64,000 nt of DNA, from positions 124,001-188,000 of the IMG/VR virus record IMGVR_UViG_3300012582_000004. One strand, given 5' to 3'. Below, one piece after another: positions 28,489-37,354 of the stretch; the first letter of the stretch is position 1; every line of letters starts with the position of its first letter. Source of the DNA: a virus. Position numbers and translations under genes: made by a program. The notes beneath the pieces were generated by a model. The model was not told the origin of the DNA and ran no database searches. It saw only the letters and a list, made by a program, of their open reading frames with translations.

Positions 28489-30711
28489 TTAAATTTCAGC
28501 TATTAAATCATTACTTCTATAACCATTTTCTTCTCCGTTGCTCCATACAACGTTGTATGGATAATAATCGTCTTCCCATGGTTCGCGATTAAACACTTGT
28601 GTGATTGTTCCAATATTTTCTGGTGCTTGTTCATAAAACTTAGAATTGGTTTTAAGTTTTACACGAGTTTCTACACCTACTAAATTGGTATCAACAATGT
28701 CAACCCAAACCATTTTCTTTTTCAACTTCTTAATGAACGTTCTCACAGTTTCATAAGTATTGCCTGTTTTTTGAACAAGTAAATCATTTAAAGTATATGT
28801 GTTAGTATTTCCATTTTTCCAAGTAATTGAAATACTACCATTTGATTTAGTATTATCAACTACACCATTTGTACCTTGTGATTGATTTAAATATTGACTT
28901 CCTGGTTTTAGTTTAACTACATCACCTTTCTTTATTTCTTTAACTGATGTGAAGTCTCCTGATGAGTAATCCCAATCATAGCTCAATTCCAAAATCGCTG
29001 AACCATCATTTTTCATTAATAAATTTTCAACACCTGGCTCTAACCCATACGCGATTAGTTCTTCTACTTGAGCATGTGAAAGATTTAGCCACAGCTTATC
29101 TTCGCTATAAAATATATTAAATTTTGATGCTATCTTAGCAAGAACAGCACCATCAATAAGTTTAGTCTTGGCAAAGTCAACAACATTCTTAAGAGTGATT
29201 CTATCAGTAAAAGAATCATCAAATTTAGCCATCATTTTTAATTGAGAATCATTGTAATTATCAATTGACGATTTGAATAATTCTGGTTTTTCTTTAACAA
29301 TTTTTTCATTAAGTGTATCTGATGTAATATCAGTCATTAAAAAGTTTTGAGAATCACCTTTGATATTTCTAATCCAACCATTAACATTATTAACTCTAAC
29401 ATATGGATGTGTAAGAACATCAACTAATTGTTCGTGATATTCTTTGTTATATTTTTTCTTACTGATATTTTTAATTTTATCACCAAGTTGAAAACGTGTA
29501 AAGTCATTGCTGTCATAATTCATTGCAATGAAAGTGAGCGGAACATCATTTTTATCAAAAAGAACTAATACAGTATTGCAGTTATCCGTAAGATGTCCAC
29601 TTCCAGCATTGAAAATATTTTCGGGTGTTTCAATATCTGACCAATAGAAACCATTATCATATTTAATAAATGGCTTCTTGGGCAACATCTTGTTAAGAAT
29701 ATCTCTTTTCTTATGATAGTGACTATTACCTTGTGGTGTACCGTCAAGTCTATCCCATCTTTCGAGCCAATTCAAATCTTTAGGACTTCTATCTTTATCA
29801 TTTCTATGTGAGATAAGAACTGGTACAAGATTTTCACCTTCTAATTTATAACCAAAGAATCTCATTGTATCAGCATAAGGTTTTCTTATTCTAGAATAAT
29901 CTAGAATAGGAGGAATATAAACTAACATTTTAGGATCATTGTGTACTTTTACACCATCACTAATTTCTCTAAATGGGACATGTGTTTCTTGATTTGTACC
30001 TTGTCTCATTTTAAACCACCAACCTTTTTGAATAGCATAGTTTTTAAATGTTTCTTCCAATGGTGCATCCATAGTATAAATTCTATCCATGAATGTTACT
30101 TTACCTATATTCTCAATTCCAACATTTTCCCAAATCAAAGCTCTACCAATTAAAAGTCCTTTTTCATTGAAAAGACAAAGCATTGAAATGTCATCATTAT
30201 TTTCATAAACACTAAAAAATGTATTACATTTTTCGTGTCTCATACAAGAACCATACAAACTTCTTCCTGGATTTTGTCCTTCCCCGCTATATTGACTTAA
30301 ATCGTATGTTTCTTGATTGTAATATTTAGTGATGTCTTTACCTTTAACTAATTTAAAATTGTGTGGGTTTTGTGTGGTTTTATATTCATTGACAAATTGT
30401 TCAATTTCTTTGTCAATAAAATTAAGTCCTTTATTTTGAAGAAATGCTCTAATAACTTTACCAATAGCAACCTGTTGTCTACCTTTAGTCCACTTGTCTT
30501 TATCGGGCAATTCCTCTTTAGTTTTATGGCAAAACTCTTTCCCAGCAGGAAGCCATGAAATCATCCCATCTGCTTTATCGAAGTCAATATAAGAGTTCTC
30601 TAAAAGATTCTCTTTGTTATTGTGTGCATCAACAAGAATTTTAGCATATGGGTGTGTCATTTGTGATAACACGGAAATCAATTTGCTACTTAGTATGATT
30701 CTCTTTTCCAA
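28489..30711 (-). CDS. 740-residue protein of unknown function with two C-terminal SH3-like modules
   Basis: The start appears to be a TTG at 30711, because no ATG exists between the upstream stop and residue 17 and a host-type promoter lies 25 bases upstream. The central part carries SLYGSCMRHEKC and MLCLFNEKGLLIGRALIW, repeated in related form downstream (GSGHLTDNCNTVLVLFDKN), suggesting two copies of one fold. The C-terminal 160 residues hold two tandem modules (GDVVKLKPGSQ ending NGNTNTYTLNDL; TRVKLKTNSK ending NGEENGYRSNDL) that look like MIB/HERC2 or KOW-type SH3 barrels. I cannot name a function. Two tandem host-type promoters and a terminator make it a monocistronic, probably early gene. 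Confidence 0.85.
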   Translation of the reverse strand: MEKRIILSSKLISVLSQMTHPYAKILVDAHNNKENLLENSYIDFDKADGMISWLPAGKEFCHKTKEELPDKDKWTKGRQQVAIGKVIRAFLQNKGLNFIDKEIEQFVNEYKTTQNPHNFKLVKGKDITKYYNQETYDLSQYSGEGQNPGRSLYGSCMRHEKCNTFFSVYENNDDISMLCLFNEKGLLIGRALIWENVGIENIGKVTFMDRIYTMDAPLEETFKNYAIQKGWWFKMRQGTNQETHVPFREISDGVKVHNDPKMLVYIPPILDYSRIRKPYADTMRFFGYKLEGENLVPVLISHRNDKDRSPKDLNWLERWDRLDGTPQGNSHYHKKRDILNKMLPKKPFIKYDNGFYWSDIETPENIFNAGSGHLTDNCNTVLVLFDKNDVPLTFIAMNYDSNDFTRFQLGDKIKNISKKKYNKEYHEQLVDVLTHPYVRVNNVNGWIRNIKGDSQNFLMTDITSDTLNEKIVKEKPELFKSSIDNYNDSQLKMMAKFDDSFTDRITLKNVVDFAKTKLIDGAVLAKIASKFNIFYSEDKLWLNLSHAQVEELIAYGLEPGVENLLMKNDGSAILELSYDWDYSSGDFTSVKEIKKGDVVKLKPGSQYLNQSQGTNGVVDNTKSNGSISITWKNGNTNTYTLNDLLVQKTGNTYETVRTFIKKLKKKMVWVDIVDTNLVGVETRVKLKTNSKFYEQAPENIGTITQVFNREPWEDDYYPYNVVWSNGEENGYRSNDLIAEI

Positions 30712-30735
30712 TTGAGTTATAATTTAAATTCCTTA

Positions 30736-30765
30736 CAAATATACAAACCTTTTTTCAAAAAACAA
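30736..30765 (-). promoter_or_regulatory. Bacteroidota-type promoter, proximal, of the 740-residue gene
   Basis: On the minus strand TTG, a 19-base spacer, then TATATTTG (30743-30736), 24 bases before the TTG start codon. Confidence 0.7.
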
Positions 30766-30825
30766 AGAAATTAATAAAAATATTTAATTTCAAGCTATTT
30801 TCCCATAGTTTTTTGAGTTTAAATA

Positions 30826-30856
30826 CAAATATAGAGAAATGTTATCAACTATACAA
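30826..30856 (-). promoter_or_regulatory. Bacteroidota-type promoter, distal, of the 740-residue gene
   Basis: On the minus strand TTG, a 20-base spacer, then TATATTTG (30833-30826). It is a second consensus site 90 bases upstream of the proximal one. The TTG box lies next to the terminator of the neighbouring gene. Confidence 0.6.
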
Positions 30857-30858
30857 AT

Positions 30859-30886
30859 AAAAAAAGGAGTTTTTCAACTCCTTTTA
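30859..30886 (-). terminator. Intrinsic terminator of the membrane coiled-coil gene
   Basis: On the minus strand AAAAGGAGTTGAAAAACTCCTTTTTTT. The hairpin overlaps the stop codon of the 30884-32002 gene. Confidence 0.85.
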
Positions 30887-32002
30887 ATCTATTTTAAGAT
30901 AATCTTTAATTTTTTCTTGGGCAGTTTCTTTATCGACTTTTATTATTTTCTTGTTACCCTTTTTTTGTAGTATATTTAAATGTGTTAAAATTTTACTAGC
31001 ATCCTCCAATTCTTTACCTGTTAAATCAGCATTAGACATTTTCATAATCTTATTTAGCTGCGCCATATATGGTATAGAATCACCTATTTTAGTATCACTT
31101 GAAAAAATAATATCGATAAGTGTATTGTATTGTGAGAATGTTTTATATTTAGTATCTTTTTGTATTTTGGTTTCAAAATCAGTTACTCCTCTATGATTAT
31201 AGTAATTTTTAAACCAAATACCAATAATTATAAATACTTCTATAATTGTAGAGAAAATTAAAAATCTAATAGAATTATCAGCATTCGAAGAAATAGATTC
31301 ATTTGCTTTATTTTCTGTACTTTCTTTATGATTTGTTAATAAGTCATTACGTTCTTTTTTTAATTCTTTTATCTTAGCATCATTTTTTTCTATAAGAGCT
31401 TGATTCTCTTTTATTTGCTCTCTATAATATTTTTTATCTCTTTGAGTTGTAGCATCATCTGATTTCTCTTCATAATCTAATTTCTTTTTTGATAAAAATT
31501 CTGAAGCAGAGTCTAATTTACTAATTTTATTATCGTATAGTGTTGTTGTAGAATCTTGGTATGTTTTAACTGTTATTTCAGTAGTTTCTTTTATTTCATC
31601 GGTTTTCGCTGCATATGATCTTGCACCATTTAAAGATAAATAAAAACTTATACTTATACATACCATTGCACTTAGAGCTAATACTTTAATTTCAGTGCCA
31701 TTAAATTTAAATTTCTCTCTTATGAATGCTAAACTAAATTTATCGAATAAATATCTTTTAAAAAATTCTAATCCTGATAAAATTAAAACACAAATAATTA
31801 ATGCTATTGCTAAAGTAGATGGTGATTGTGTAGTAATAGCTTGTTTTAATATTTTATCTGCATGAAAATAAGCAAATACAATACTAAAAATATTAGCAAC
31901 AAAGCTAGCATAAAATAAAATTTTAGTCAATCCTCTGTAATTGGAAAAGAAATCTTTATTTTTTACTTCTTCTTTTAATTTTTTATAGTCATTAAAGTTC
32001 AT
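30884..32002 (-). CDS. Membrane protein with four TM segments and a coiled coil (372 aa)
   Basis: Hydrophobic segments lie near residues 26-48, 62-80, 104-124 and 245-262. Between the third and fourth is a long charged coiled coil (residues 150-235; KKLDYEEKSDDATTQRDKKY). The C-terminal 110 residues are soluble and lysine-rich. With no signal peptide and two hairpins bracketing a coiled coil, it could organise a membrane-attached complex or sense membrane state. I recognise no family. It lies downstream of the ClpC-like gene, separated by a long inverted repeat. Confidence 0.8.
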   Translation of the reverse strand: MNFNDYKKLKEEVKNKDFFSNYRGLTKILFYASFVANIFSIVFAYFHADKILKQAITTQSPSTLAIALIICVLILSGLEFFKRYLFDKFSLAFIREKFKFNGTEIKVLALSAMVCISISFYLSLNGARSYAAKTDEIKETTEITVKTYQDSTTTLYDNKISKLDSASEFLSKKKLDYEEKSDDATTQRDKKYYREQIKENQALIEKNDAKIKELKKERNDLLTNHKESTENKANESISSNADNSIRFLIFSTIIEVFIIIGIWFKNYYNHRGVTDFETKIQKDTKYKTFSQYNTLIDIIFSSDTKIGDSIPYMAQLNKIMKMSNADLTGKELEDASKILTHLNILQKKGNKKIIKVDKETAQEKIKDYLKID

Positions 32003-32015
32003 ATTAAATATAGTT

Positions 32016-32075
32016 TTACGAATATTGTATTCCTAATTTTAGATTTGTTTTAAAATAGGGATACAATATTCGTAA
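32016..32075. repeat. 60-base near-perfect inverted repeat (large hairpin)
   Basis: Outer arms TTACGAATATTGTAT (32016-32030) and ATACAATATTCGTAA (32061-32075) are exact reverse complements. Pairing continues inward (TCCTA with TAGGG; TTTTA with TAAAA, one bulged A), giving a stem of about 25 pairs and a five-base loop. It lies between the ClpC-like gene and the membrane protein gene, 14 bases before the latter's ATG. No U-tract follows, so it is not a standard terminator. Confidence 0.85.
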
Positions 32076-32097
32076 TTATCTATTATATATCTGATAA

Positions 32098-34044
32098 TCA
32101 AGCTTCTTTCTCTTCTTTCAATCCTACAGATATTGCATCATTTTCTATATTAATAACAAGTGTAGAATCATTTTCAGGAGCGTTTACAAGTAAGAATTCA
32201 CAAAGAGCATCGGTAATTTCATTCTGAATAGTTCTTTTTAAGAATCTTGCACCATATTCTTCACTATATCCCTTATCAACCAAATATGTTTTAGCCTTTT
32301 TAGTGATTTTAAGATTATATCCTCTATTATCTTTAAGCATTTTTCTAACGCTATCAATCTCAATCTCCATAATTTCAGCCATCTGATCTTTTTTCAATTG
32401 TTCGAATACTATTATATCATCAATCCTATTCCATATTTCTGGGGTAAAGAATTTCTTAGCAGTTTCGATACTTTTATCACGAAGTTTATTATCGTCTTTA
32501 GCAAATCCAACAGATTTAATAGCAGTTTCTCTTGCACCAAGATTAGAAGTCATAATGACAATACAATTTCTAAAGTTAATTTTTTTACCACTACCATCCG
32601 TCAATTCACCAACATCTAACATTTGAAGAAGAGTGTTTAATACTTCTGGATTTGCTTTTTCTACTTCATCTAATAAAACTAAACTATACGGATTCCTTCT
32701 TAATTGTTCAAACTTACCACCTTTATCATGCCCAACATATCCTGGAGGCGCACCAATTAAAGCTGATGAACTAATCTTTTCCATGAATTCTGACATATCA
32801 AGTCTTAACAATGCACCGTTATACCAAGATTCTGCTAAAACTTTTGCAAGTTCTGTTTTACCCGTGCCTGTCATACCAAGGAACAAAAAACTAGCAACGG
32901 GTTTGTTTGGTGAGTTAATCCCAAGAACACTCCTTCTTAATGCCTTAACGATTTTATCTTTTGCTTCTTGTTGACCAATGATACGTTCATCAAAATTTTT
33001 AATAAGTGTTTTTATTTTATCACCACCATTAAGTGTCATATCATCAAGAGGGATTTTTGATTGTAAAGATATAACTTTAAGAATATCCTCTCTATTAATA
33101 ACTCTTTTATTCTCCTCTCTTTTGGTTTCCCATTTATTAATTTCTTTAGTTAAAGATGTTTGAGTCTTTTTAATAGACTTCTTTAATAGCATAATATCTT
33201 GCCATCTCTCTTCTACTATTATAGATTTCTTTTCTTCATTTAAATCAGCAAGTTCTTGTTCAAGTTTTGATACTTTATCAGGGAAAGACATTGATTCTAT
33301 ATTAGCTTTTGCACCAGCTTCATCAACTAAGTCTATAGCTGAATCTGGTAAATGTCTGTCAGGTAAAAATCTTTTTGCAAGAAATGGAATTTCGGCTAAA
33401 ACATCGTCGGGATAAACAACAGAATGATATTGTTCATAGCTTTCTTTACAATTTTGTAAAATTTTTACAGTTGTTTCGGGTGTTGGATCTTCGACGCTAA
33501 GTTTTTGAAATCTTCTCGCCATTGCACCATCCTTTTCAAAATATTTTTTACATTCATCGTGTGTAGTAGCACCTATACATTGAATAGTACCATTACTCAA
33601 ATGTGGTTTGAGTATATTTGCAATATTCATTGAGTTATTACTACTGCTATCCATAATAATATGAATTTCATCAATGAATAGAATTATTTGTTTATTTTTA
33701 GCACAATAATCAGAAATAGATTTTAATCTCTCTTCCATCTGTCCTCTATATTGAGTACCAGCCATTATTGATCCAATATCTAAACTAAAAATTATTTTAT
33801 CTTGTAAGACGTGTGGCACATCTTTGGATGCAATACGTTGTGCTATAAGCTCAACCATTGCTGTTTTACCAGAACCAGGATTTCCTATAAAAAGCAAATT
33901 ATTCTTTTTTCTTCTGCTTAAAATTTGAACAGAGCGTTCGATTTCTTCTTCTCTACCATACACTTTATCTAGTTTACCAGCCTTAGCTTTCTCAGTTAAA
34001 TTAACACCGTAATTCAATAGAGGATTTTCTATAGTTTTCTCCAT
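32098..34044 (-). CDS. ClpC/ClpA-like AAA+ unfoldase lacking the N-domain
   Basis: 648 residues with two AAA+ modules. D1: Walker A GNPGSGKT at 54-61, Walker B ILFIDEIH. D2: Walker A GMTGTGKT near 392, Walker B LVLLDEVEKA, sensor TSNLGA, and a C-terminal GARFLKR arginine. A short middle coiled-coil lies between them, as in ClpC rather than ClpB. Near residue 510 the D2 loop reads KSVGFAKDDN, aligning with the ClpP-binding loops of ClpA (SIGL) and ClpC (VGF); ClpB lacks such a loop. The Clp N-domain is absent: the protein begins at the D1 linker. I infer an ATP-driven unfoldase that can engage host ClpP with altered substrate choice. Confidence 0.9.
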   Translation of the reverse strand: MEKTIENPLLNYGVNLTEKAKAGKLDKVYGREEEIERSVQILSRRKKNNLLFIGNPGSGKTAMVELIAQRIASKDVPHVLQDKIIFSLDIGSIMAGTQYRGQMEERLKSISDYCAKNKQIILFIDEIHIIMDSSSNNSMNIANILKPHLSNGTIQCIGATTHDECKKYFEKDGAMARRFQKLSVEDPTPETTVKILQNCKESYEQYHSVVYPDDVLAEIPFLAKRFLPDRHLPDSAIDLVDEAGAKANIESMSFPDKVSKLEQELADLNEEKKSIIVEERWQDIMLLKKSIKKTQTSLTKEINKWETKREENKRVINREDILKVISLQSKIPLDDMTLNGGDKIKTLIKNFDERIIGQQEAKDKIVKALRRSVLGINSPNKPVASFLFLGMTGTGKTELAKVLAESWYNGALLRLDMSEFMEKISSSALIGAPPGYVGHDKGGKFEQLRRNPYSLVLLDEVEKANPEVLNTLLQMLDVGELTDGSGKKINFRNCIVIMTSNLGARETAIKSVGFAKDDNKLRDKSIETAKKFFTPEIWNRIDDIIVFEQLKKDQMAEIMEIEIDSVRKMLKDNRGYNLKITKKAKTYLVDKGYSEEYGARFLKRTIQNEITDALCEFLLVNAPENDSTLVINIENDAISVGLKEEKEA

Positions 34045-34124
34045 AATTACTTTATATATGTAAATAAAACCGTTTAGTTTTGTTTTTTCTAACTTTTTTT
34101 AGAAAAAATATAATATATAGTTAT

Positions 34125-34316
34125 ATGAAATGTGCTAAATGTAAATCTGAAAATTTAACCTTTATGGTCCCTGTATATCTCGAAATGCCCATAAAACATT
34201 ATAGGAGAATCACTAAGCTCACTCTTAGAGAAAAGTCTACAAAAATTATGGGTGCTAATTGGGAGAATGAAACTATAAGGTGTTTAGATTGTGGGAATAT
34301 AGAAAAAATGAAATAA
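34125..34316 (+). CDS. Small zinc-ribbon protein (63 aa)
   Basis: From the ATG at 34125 (MKCAKCKSENLTF); the in-frame extension to 34080 is not needed. Two CxxC pairs, CAKC near the N-terminus and CLDC near the C-terminus, form a typical treble-clef/zinc-ribbon. A TAATATATAG element ends only four bases before the ATG, so the transcript may be nearly leaderless. A DNA- or RNA-binding adaptor is likely; the target is unknown. Confidence 0.7.
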   Translation: MKCAKCKSENLTFMVPVYLEMPIKHYRRITKLTLREKSTKIMGANWENETIRCLDCGNIEKMK

Positions 34317-34325
34317 TTATTATTA

Positions 34326-35246
34326 TTATTTAATATTAAACCATCTTTCGCAATCAATAGCAGCTTTACAACCATCACCCGATGCAGTTATAGCTTGTCT
34401 ATAATAATTATCTCCGACATCACCAGCAATAAAAATACCTGGTATTTCAGACATAGTTCTATGTTTAGGTACTAAATAACCAAAGTCATCTGATGTAATA
34501 ATATCTTTAAGTAGCTCAGAATTAGGTGTATGGCCAATTGCTACAAATAGTGCATCTATAATTAAACGTCTTTTACTAATACCGTCTTTAGTAGGGAGTA
34601 AGTATATACCACCTAAATTATTATTTAGTATTGCAAAACTACAGATTTGATAATCAGTTAAGAATTCTATATTACTAATTGTTTTACACCTATCTACCAT
34701 AATTTTAGATGCTTTAAAATTATCTGATCGGTGTATGATATAAACTTTATTAGCAATATTACTTAAATACGATGCTTCTTCCATTGCGGTATCACCACCA
34801 CCAACTACTGCAACATCTTTCCCTTTATAAAAAAATCCATCGCATGTCGCACATGTATGTAAACCATAACCAAGTAATTCTTTCTCACCTTCTATGTTTA
34901 GCATTTTTGGAGTAGATCCAGTTGCTATTATAACAGCATCAAAAGATTCTTCTATTTTATCATAACTAACTATGAATGAATTATTTTCTATTTTTATTGA
35001 TTGAACTATAGTGTGTATTAATTCAGAACCAAATCGTTGTGCTTGCTTCATCATATTAGACATTAATTCACTACCGTTTATTCCGTCAATAAATCCTGGA
35101 AAGTTTTCAATTTCTGTTGTTTGAGTTAATTGACCACCAGCCAATTGTCCTAAGAAATTTTTCACTTTTATATTTGCTCTCGATAAATAAATTGATGCTG
35201 TTAATCCAGCAGGACCAGAACCAATTACTGCTACTTTCTTACTCAT
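34326..35246 (-). CDS. trxB: Thioredoxin reductase
   Basis: 306 residues. FAD-binding GSGPAG at 9-14, the redox-active CATC at 132-135 in HTCATCDGFF, NADPH-binding GGGDTA at 149-154, and the C-terminal FAD motif FIAGDVGD followed by RQAITASGDG. Everything needed to reduce thioredoxin with NADPH is present. Length matches the low-molecular-weight bacterial family. No thioredoxin is seen in the window, so it may serve host thioredoxin (for example for ribonucleotide reduction) or a phage one elsewhere. It is the last gene of a minus-strand run starting with the polymerase fragment. Confidence 0.95.
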   Translation of the reverse strand: MSKKVAVIGSGPAGLTASIYLSRANIKVKNFLGQLAGGQLTQTTEIENFPGFIDGINGSELMSNMMKQAQRFGSELIHTIVQSIKIENNSFIVSYDKIEESFDAVIIATGSTPKMLNIEGEKELLGYGLHTCATCDGFFYKGKDVAVVGGGDTAMEEASYLSNIANKVYIIHRSDNFKASKIMVDRCKTISNIEFLTDYQICSFAILNNNLGGIYLLPTKDGISKRRLIIDALFVAIGHTPNSELLKDIITSDDFGYLVPKHRTMSEIPGIFIAGDVGDNYYRQAITASGDGCKAAIDCERWFNIK

Positions 35247-35249
35247 AAA

Positions 35250-35564
35250 TTAAATTTTTGCTCTTCCTGTTATTCTTTCCCATATAGACAATTTTTTAGT
35301 TAAATGTGATTTTAAAAAACTTATTTGTGTATTTTGAAAATCTATTTTTTTTTCTAAAGATTCTATCTTAATATTTAATTCTTTTAATATCTTATCTCTA
35401 TGATGAAGTTCGTGTTTTATCCAACTATTGTTTTCTTGAATTTGTCTATAATAAAATTGATAATAATTCAAGAATTCTATCAATTCTGGATATGAATAAC
35501 CATAATGACTTTTAAAATCTGCCGTTAATAGAAAATCTAAAATTCCTTCTTTATTCTTATTCAT
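35250..35564 (-). CDS. Small coiled-coil protein (104 aa)
   Basis: Helical; residues 45-90 have a heptad pattern (HRDKILKELNIKIESLEKKI). No recognised family. It lies three bases upstream of trxB and 28 bases downstream of the polymerase fragment, so it is probably in the same transcript. Confidence 0.65.
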   Translation of the reverse strand: MNKNKEGILDFLLTADFKSHYGYSYPELIEFLNYYQFYYRQIQENNSWIKHELHHRDKILKELNIKIESLEKKIDFQNTQISFLKSHLTKKLSIWERITGRAKI

Positions 35565-35592
35565 TTAAATATTATTTTTTTAATCTACATTA

Positions 35593-36819
35593 TTAAAATA
35601 ATGATAATGTAAATGTTAACTTAGAATCAAGTTCTGATAGACCTAGAACTACATTGAATCTATTTATAAGTGCTAATATACATTTCTCAAACTGTGTGTC
35701 ATAATCAATCGGTGCATGTAGCATAGCAATTTCTTTTGGGTATTGTCCTGCCATATATGCAAACTCATTACATATAGGATTGCTTGTATAATAATATTTG
35801 ATTTTAGAACCAGATTTAATCAAATTATATTTACTCTTATATTTAGGATTTTGATTCAATAGGTAATTATGTAATGCTGATGCTTTAACACCATGATGTG
35901 CTCCTTTAGCAAGCAGTAAAGAAGTTTGATCATTCAAAACCATTTGACCATATTTATTACATGAAGTACTCATACTAATGTCTTCTATACTAGCAATTTT
36001 AAATTGGCTTTTTAATTCTCTTATAATTTTTACTAAGTCTCTATCGTTATAAGTATTAGGATTTTTAAAATAATATTTTATAATGTCATACACTTTTTGT
36101 CTAGCGAATAATGGAGAACTTGAACGTACTAAGTCAATGCCCTTTGATTGTATATTACTTTCATGTTCAAAGAAAGTACCTTTTTTCTGCCATTCTGGAT
36201 TTGCATCATTTGGTGAACCATCCTCCCATACAGCATTTTTAACATACATTTTTTTCTCTAAGAAAATAATAGATTTACATACTTGCTCCAATTCAAAATC
36301 TTGTACATTCTTAACTTTGTATTTTTGTGCATACAAATCTAATACATTTTTAAAATATCCAGATAATCTATGACTACAAACTGTATGTAGGAACTCTAAT
36401 GGATCACCTTCCCAACCACAGCTTTCCATTGCAGGTTTCATTGTAAAGAAATTTGAATCAGTGTCTACATAAACACAACATTCAACATCAGTAGGAATTG
36501 GTTTCACGTCAGTTACTCCAAGAATTTTATGAAGTTCTGTATCTAAATGCCATTTTTTCTTAAAATAATGATTGCCTGCTCTATCCATGATTTTAATTAA
36601 ATCTCTACCATGTGCAGTAATTGTCGATGCAACTCCGTTACAAAAACAAACAAAATGACGGTTTGCGAACGCACCGTAAGATCCATTAAGTGACAATTTT
36701 AATGCAAGTTGCATAGAATTGAATGAATCTGCTTGTTTTTTTAAGATTTCTATCTGATTTTTCTTTTCTTCAATTAAGACTTTTAATTGCTTTTTTCTTT
36801 CTGCTTTTGTAATTTCCAT
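35593..36819 (-). CDS. DNA polymerase family B, C-terminal half (split gene)
   Basis: 408 residues aligning with the palm and thumb of T4 gp43. Motif B is KLSLNGSYG at 41-49 (T4: KILINSLYG), motif C is VYVDTDS at 116-122, and a KKMY (KKxY-type) motif follows. It ends in a hydrophobic FTLSLF tail that could be a clamp-binding peptide. The exonuclease domain and motif A (DxxSLYP) are missing, and the first 35 residues are a charged helix. It has its own ATG and a phage-type promoter-like element, and the upstream gene is unrelated. I therefore infer a split polymerase whose N-terminal half lies elsewhere, rather than a decayed copy. Confidence 0.85.
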   Translation of the reverse strand: MEITKAERKKQLKVLIEEKKNQIEILKKQADSFNSMQLALKLSLNGSYGAFANRHFVCFCNGVASTITAHGRDLIKIMDRAGNHYFKKKWHLDTELHKILGVTDVKPIPTDVECCVYVDTDSNFFTMKPAMESCGWEGDPLEFLHTVCSHRLSGYFKNVLDLYAQKYKVKNVQDFELEQVCKSIIFLEKKMYVKNAVWEDGSPNDANPEWQKKGTFFEHESNIQSKGIDLVRSSSPLFARQKVYDIIKYYFKNPNTYNDRDLVKIIRELKSQFKIASIEDISMSTSCNKYGQMVLNDQTSLLLAKGAHHGVKASALHNYLLNQNPKYKSKYNLIKSGSKIKYYYTSNPICNEFAYMAGQYPKEIAMLHAPIDYDTQFEKCILALINRFNVVLGLSELDSKLTFTLSLF

Positions 36820-36834
36820 ATTTTAATTATATCT

Positions 36835-36850
36835 ACTATATATGACAAAA
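36835..36850 (-). promoter_or_regulatory. Putative promoter of the polymerase fragment / trxB run
   Basis: On the minus strand TTTTTGTCATATATAG, a TATATA element 16-31 bases before the ATG at 36819. It is a weaker match to the phage-type class. Confidence 0.35.
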
Positions 36851-36914
36851 ATGATATAAGTTTAAAAACAATATGAACAAATTATCTCTAATGTAGACAA
36901 ATAAAACTAATTAA

Positions 36915-37280
36915 CTATTCTTCTTTATCATCTCTTTTATTTTTAGCATCTATAGATGAATATTTCACACCAACCCAATCGGTAGGTAATTTATTCTGAA
37001 TACTTTTAAAAACATCTTTATTAATTGGCTTATCCATATCTTTAAGTCTCTTTTTAAAAGAATATTCCATTGAATTTAAAATTGTGTTAATTTCATCTTC
37101 GTTAAAAGTTGCTTTATTTCCATTTAATAGTTTAAATAGTGCATTTTTAGAGTTTTCGGCAGTTTTTTTCTTAGAATATTCGACTTTGCTCCAAAGGTAT
37201 TCTCTTTCTTCTTTATTTATAGAAACTGATTCGTTCATATTTTCATTATTTTTATGAAATTCTTCAAAATTTTTAATCAT
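36915..37280 (-). CDS. Unknown helical protein with capsid-targeting-like N-terminus (121 aa)
   Basis: Start taken at the ATG at 37280 (MIKNFEEFHKNNENMNE), not the upstream TTG at 37292, because the former places NFEEF in the register seen in the capsid-targeting-like group, followed by an MNE possible cleavage site. The rest is charged and helical (EEREYLWSKVEYSKKKTAEN) with no recognised family. It is divergent from the small-gene operon at 37355. Confidence 0.65.
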   Translation of the reverse strand: MIKNFEEFHKNNENMNESVSINKEEREYLWSKVEYSKKKTAENSKNALFKLLNGNKATFNEDEINTILNSMEYSFKKRLKDMDKPINKDVFKSIQNKLPTDWVGVKYSSIDAKNKRDDKEE

Positions 37281-37317
37281 GTAAATATACAATTTTATTT
37301 ATATATTGTCAAATTTT

Positions 37318-37348
37318 TTGGAAAAATGTAAAATTAATAGTATATTTA
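37318..37348 (+). promoter_or_regulatory. Bacteroidota-type promoter of the smpB operon
   Basis: TTG at 37318-37320, a 20-base spacer, then TATATTTA at 37341-37348, six bases before the first ATG at 37355. It drives the run of small genes through smpB and the C39-like peptidase. Confidence 0.6.
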
Positions 37349-37354
37349 TAAATT

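Noticed and set aside
35593-36819. Polymerase fragment explained by a sequencing frameshift
   Set aside because: No exonuclease-domain or motif A sequence lies upstream in any frame; the next upstream gene is unrelated, so a frameshift cannot restore the full gene.
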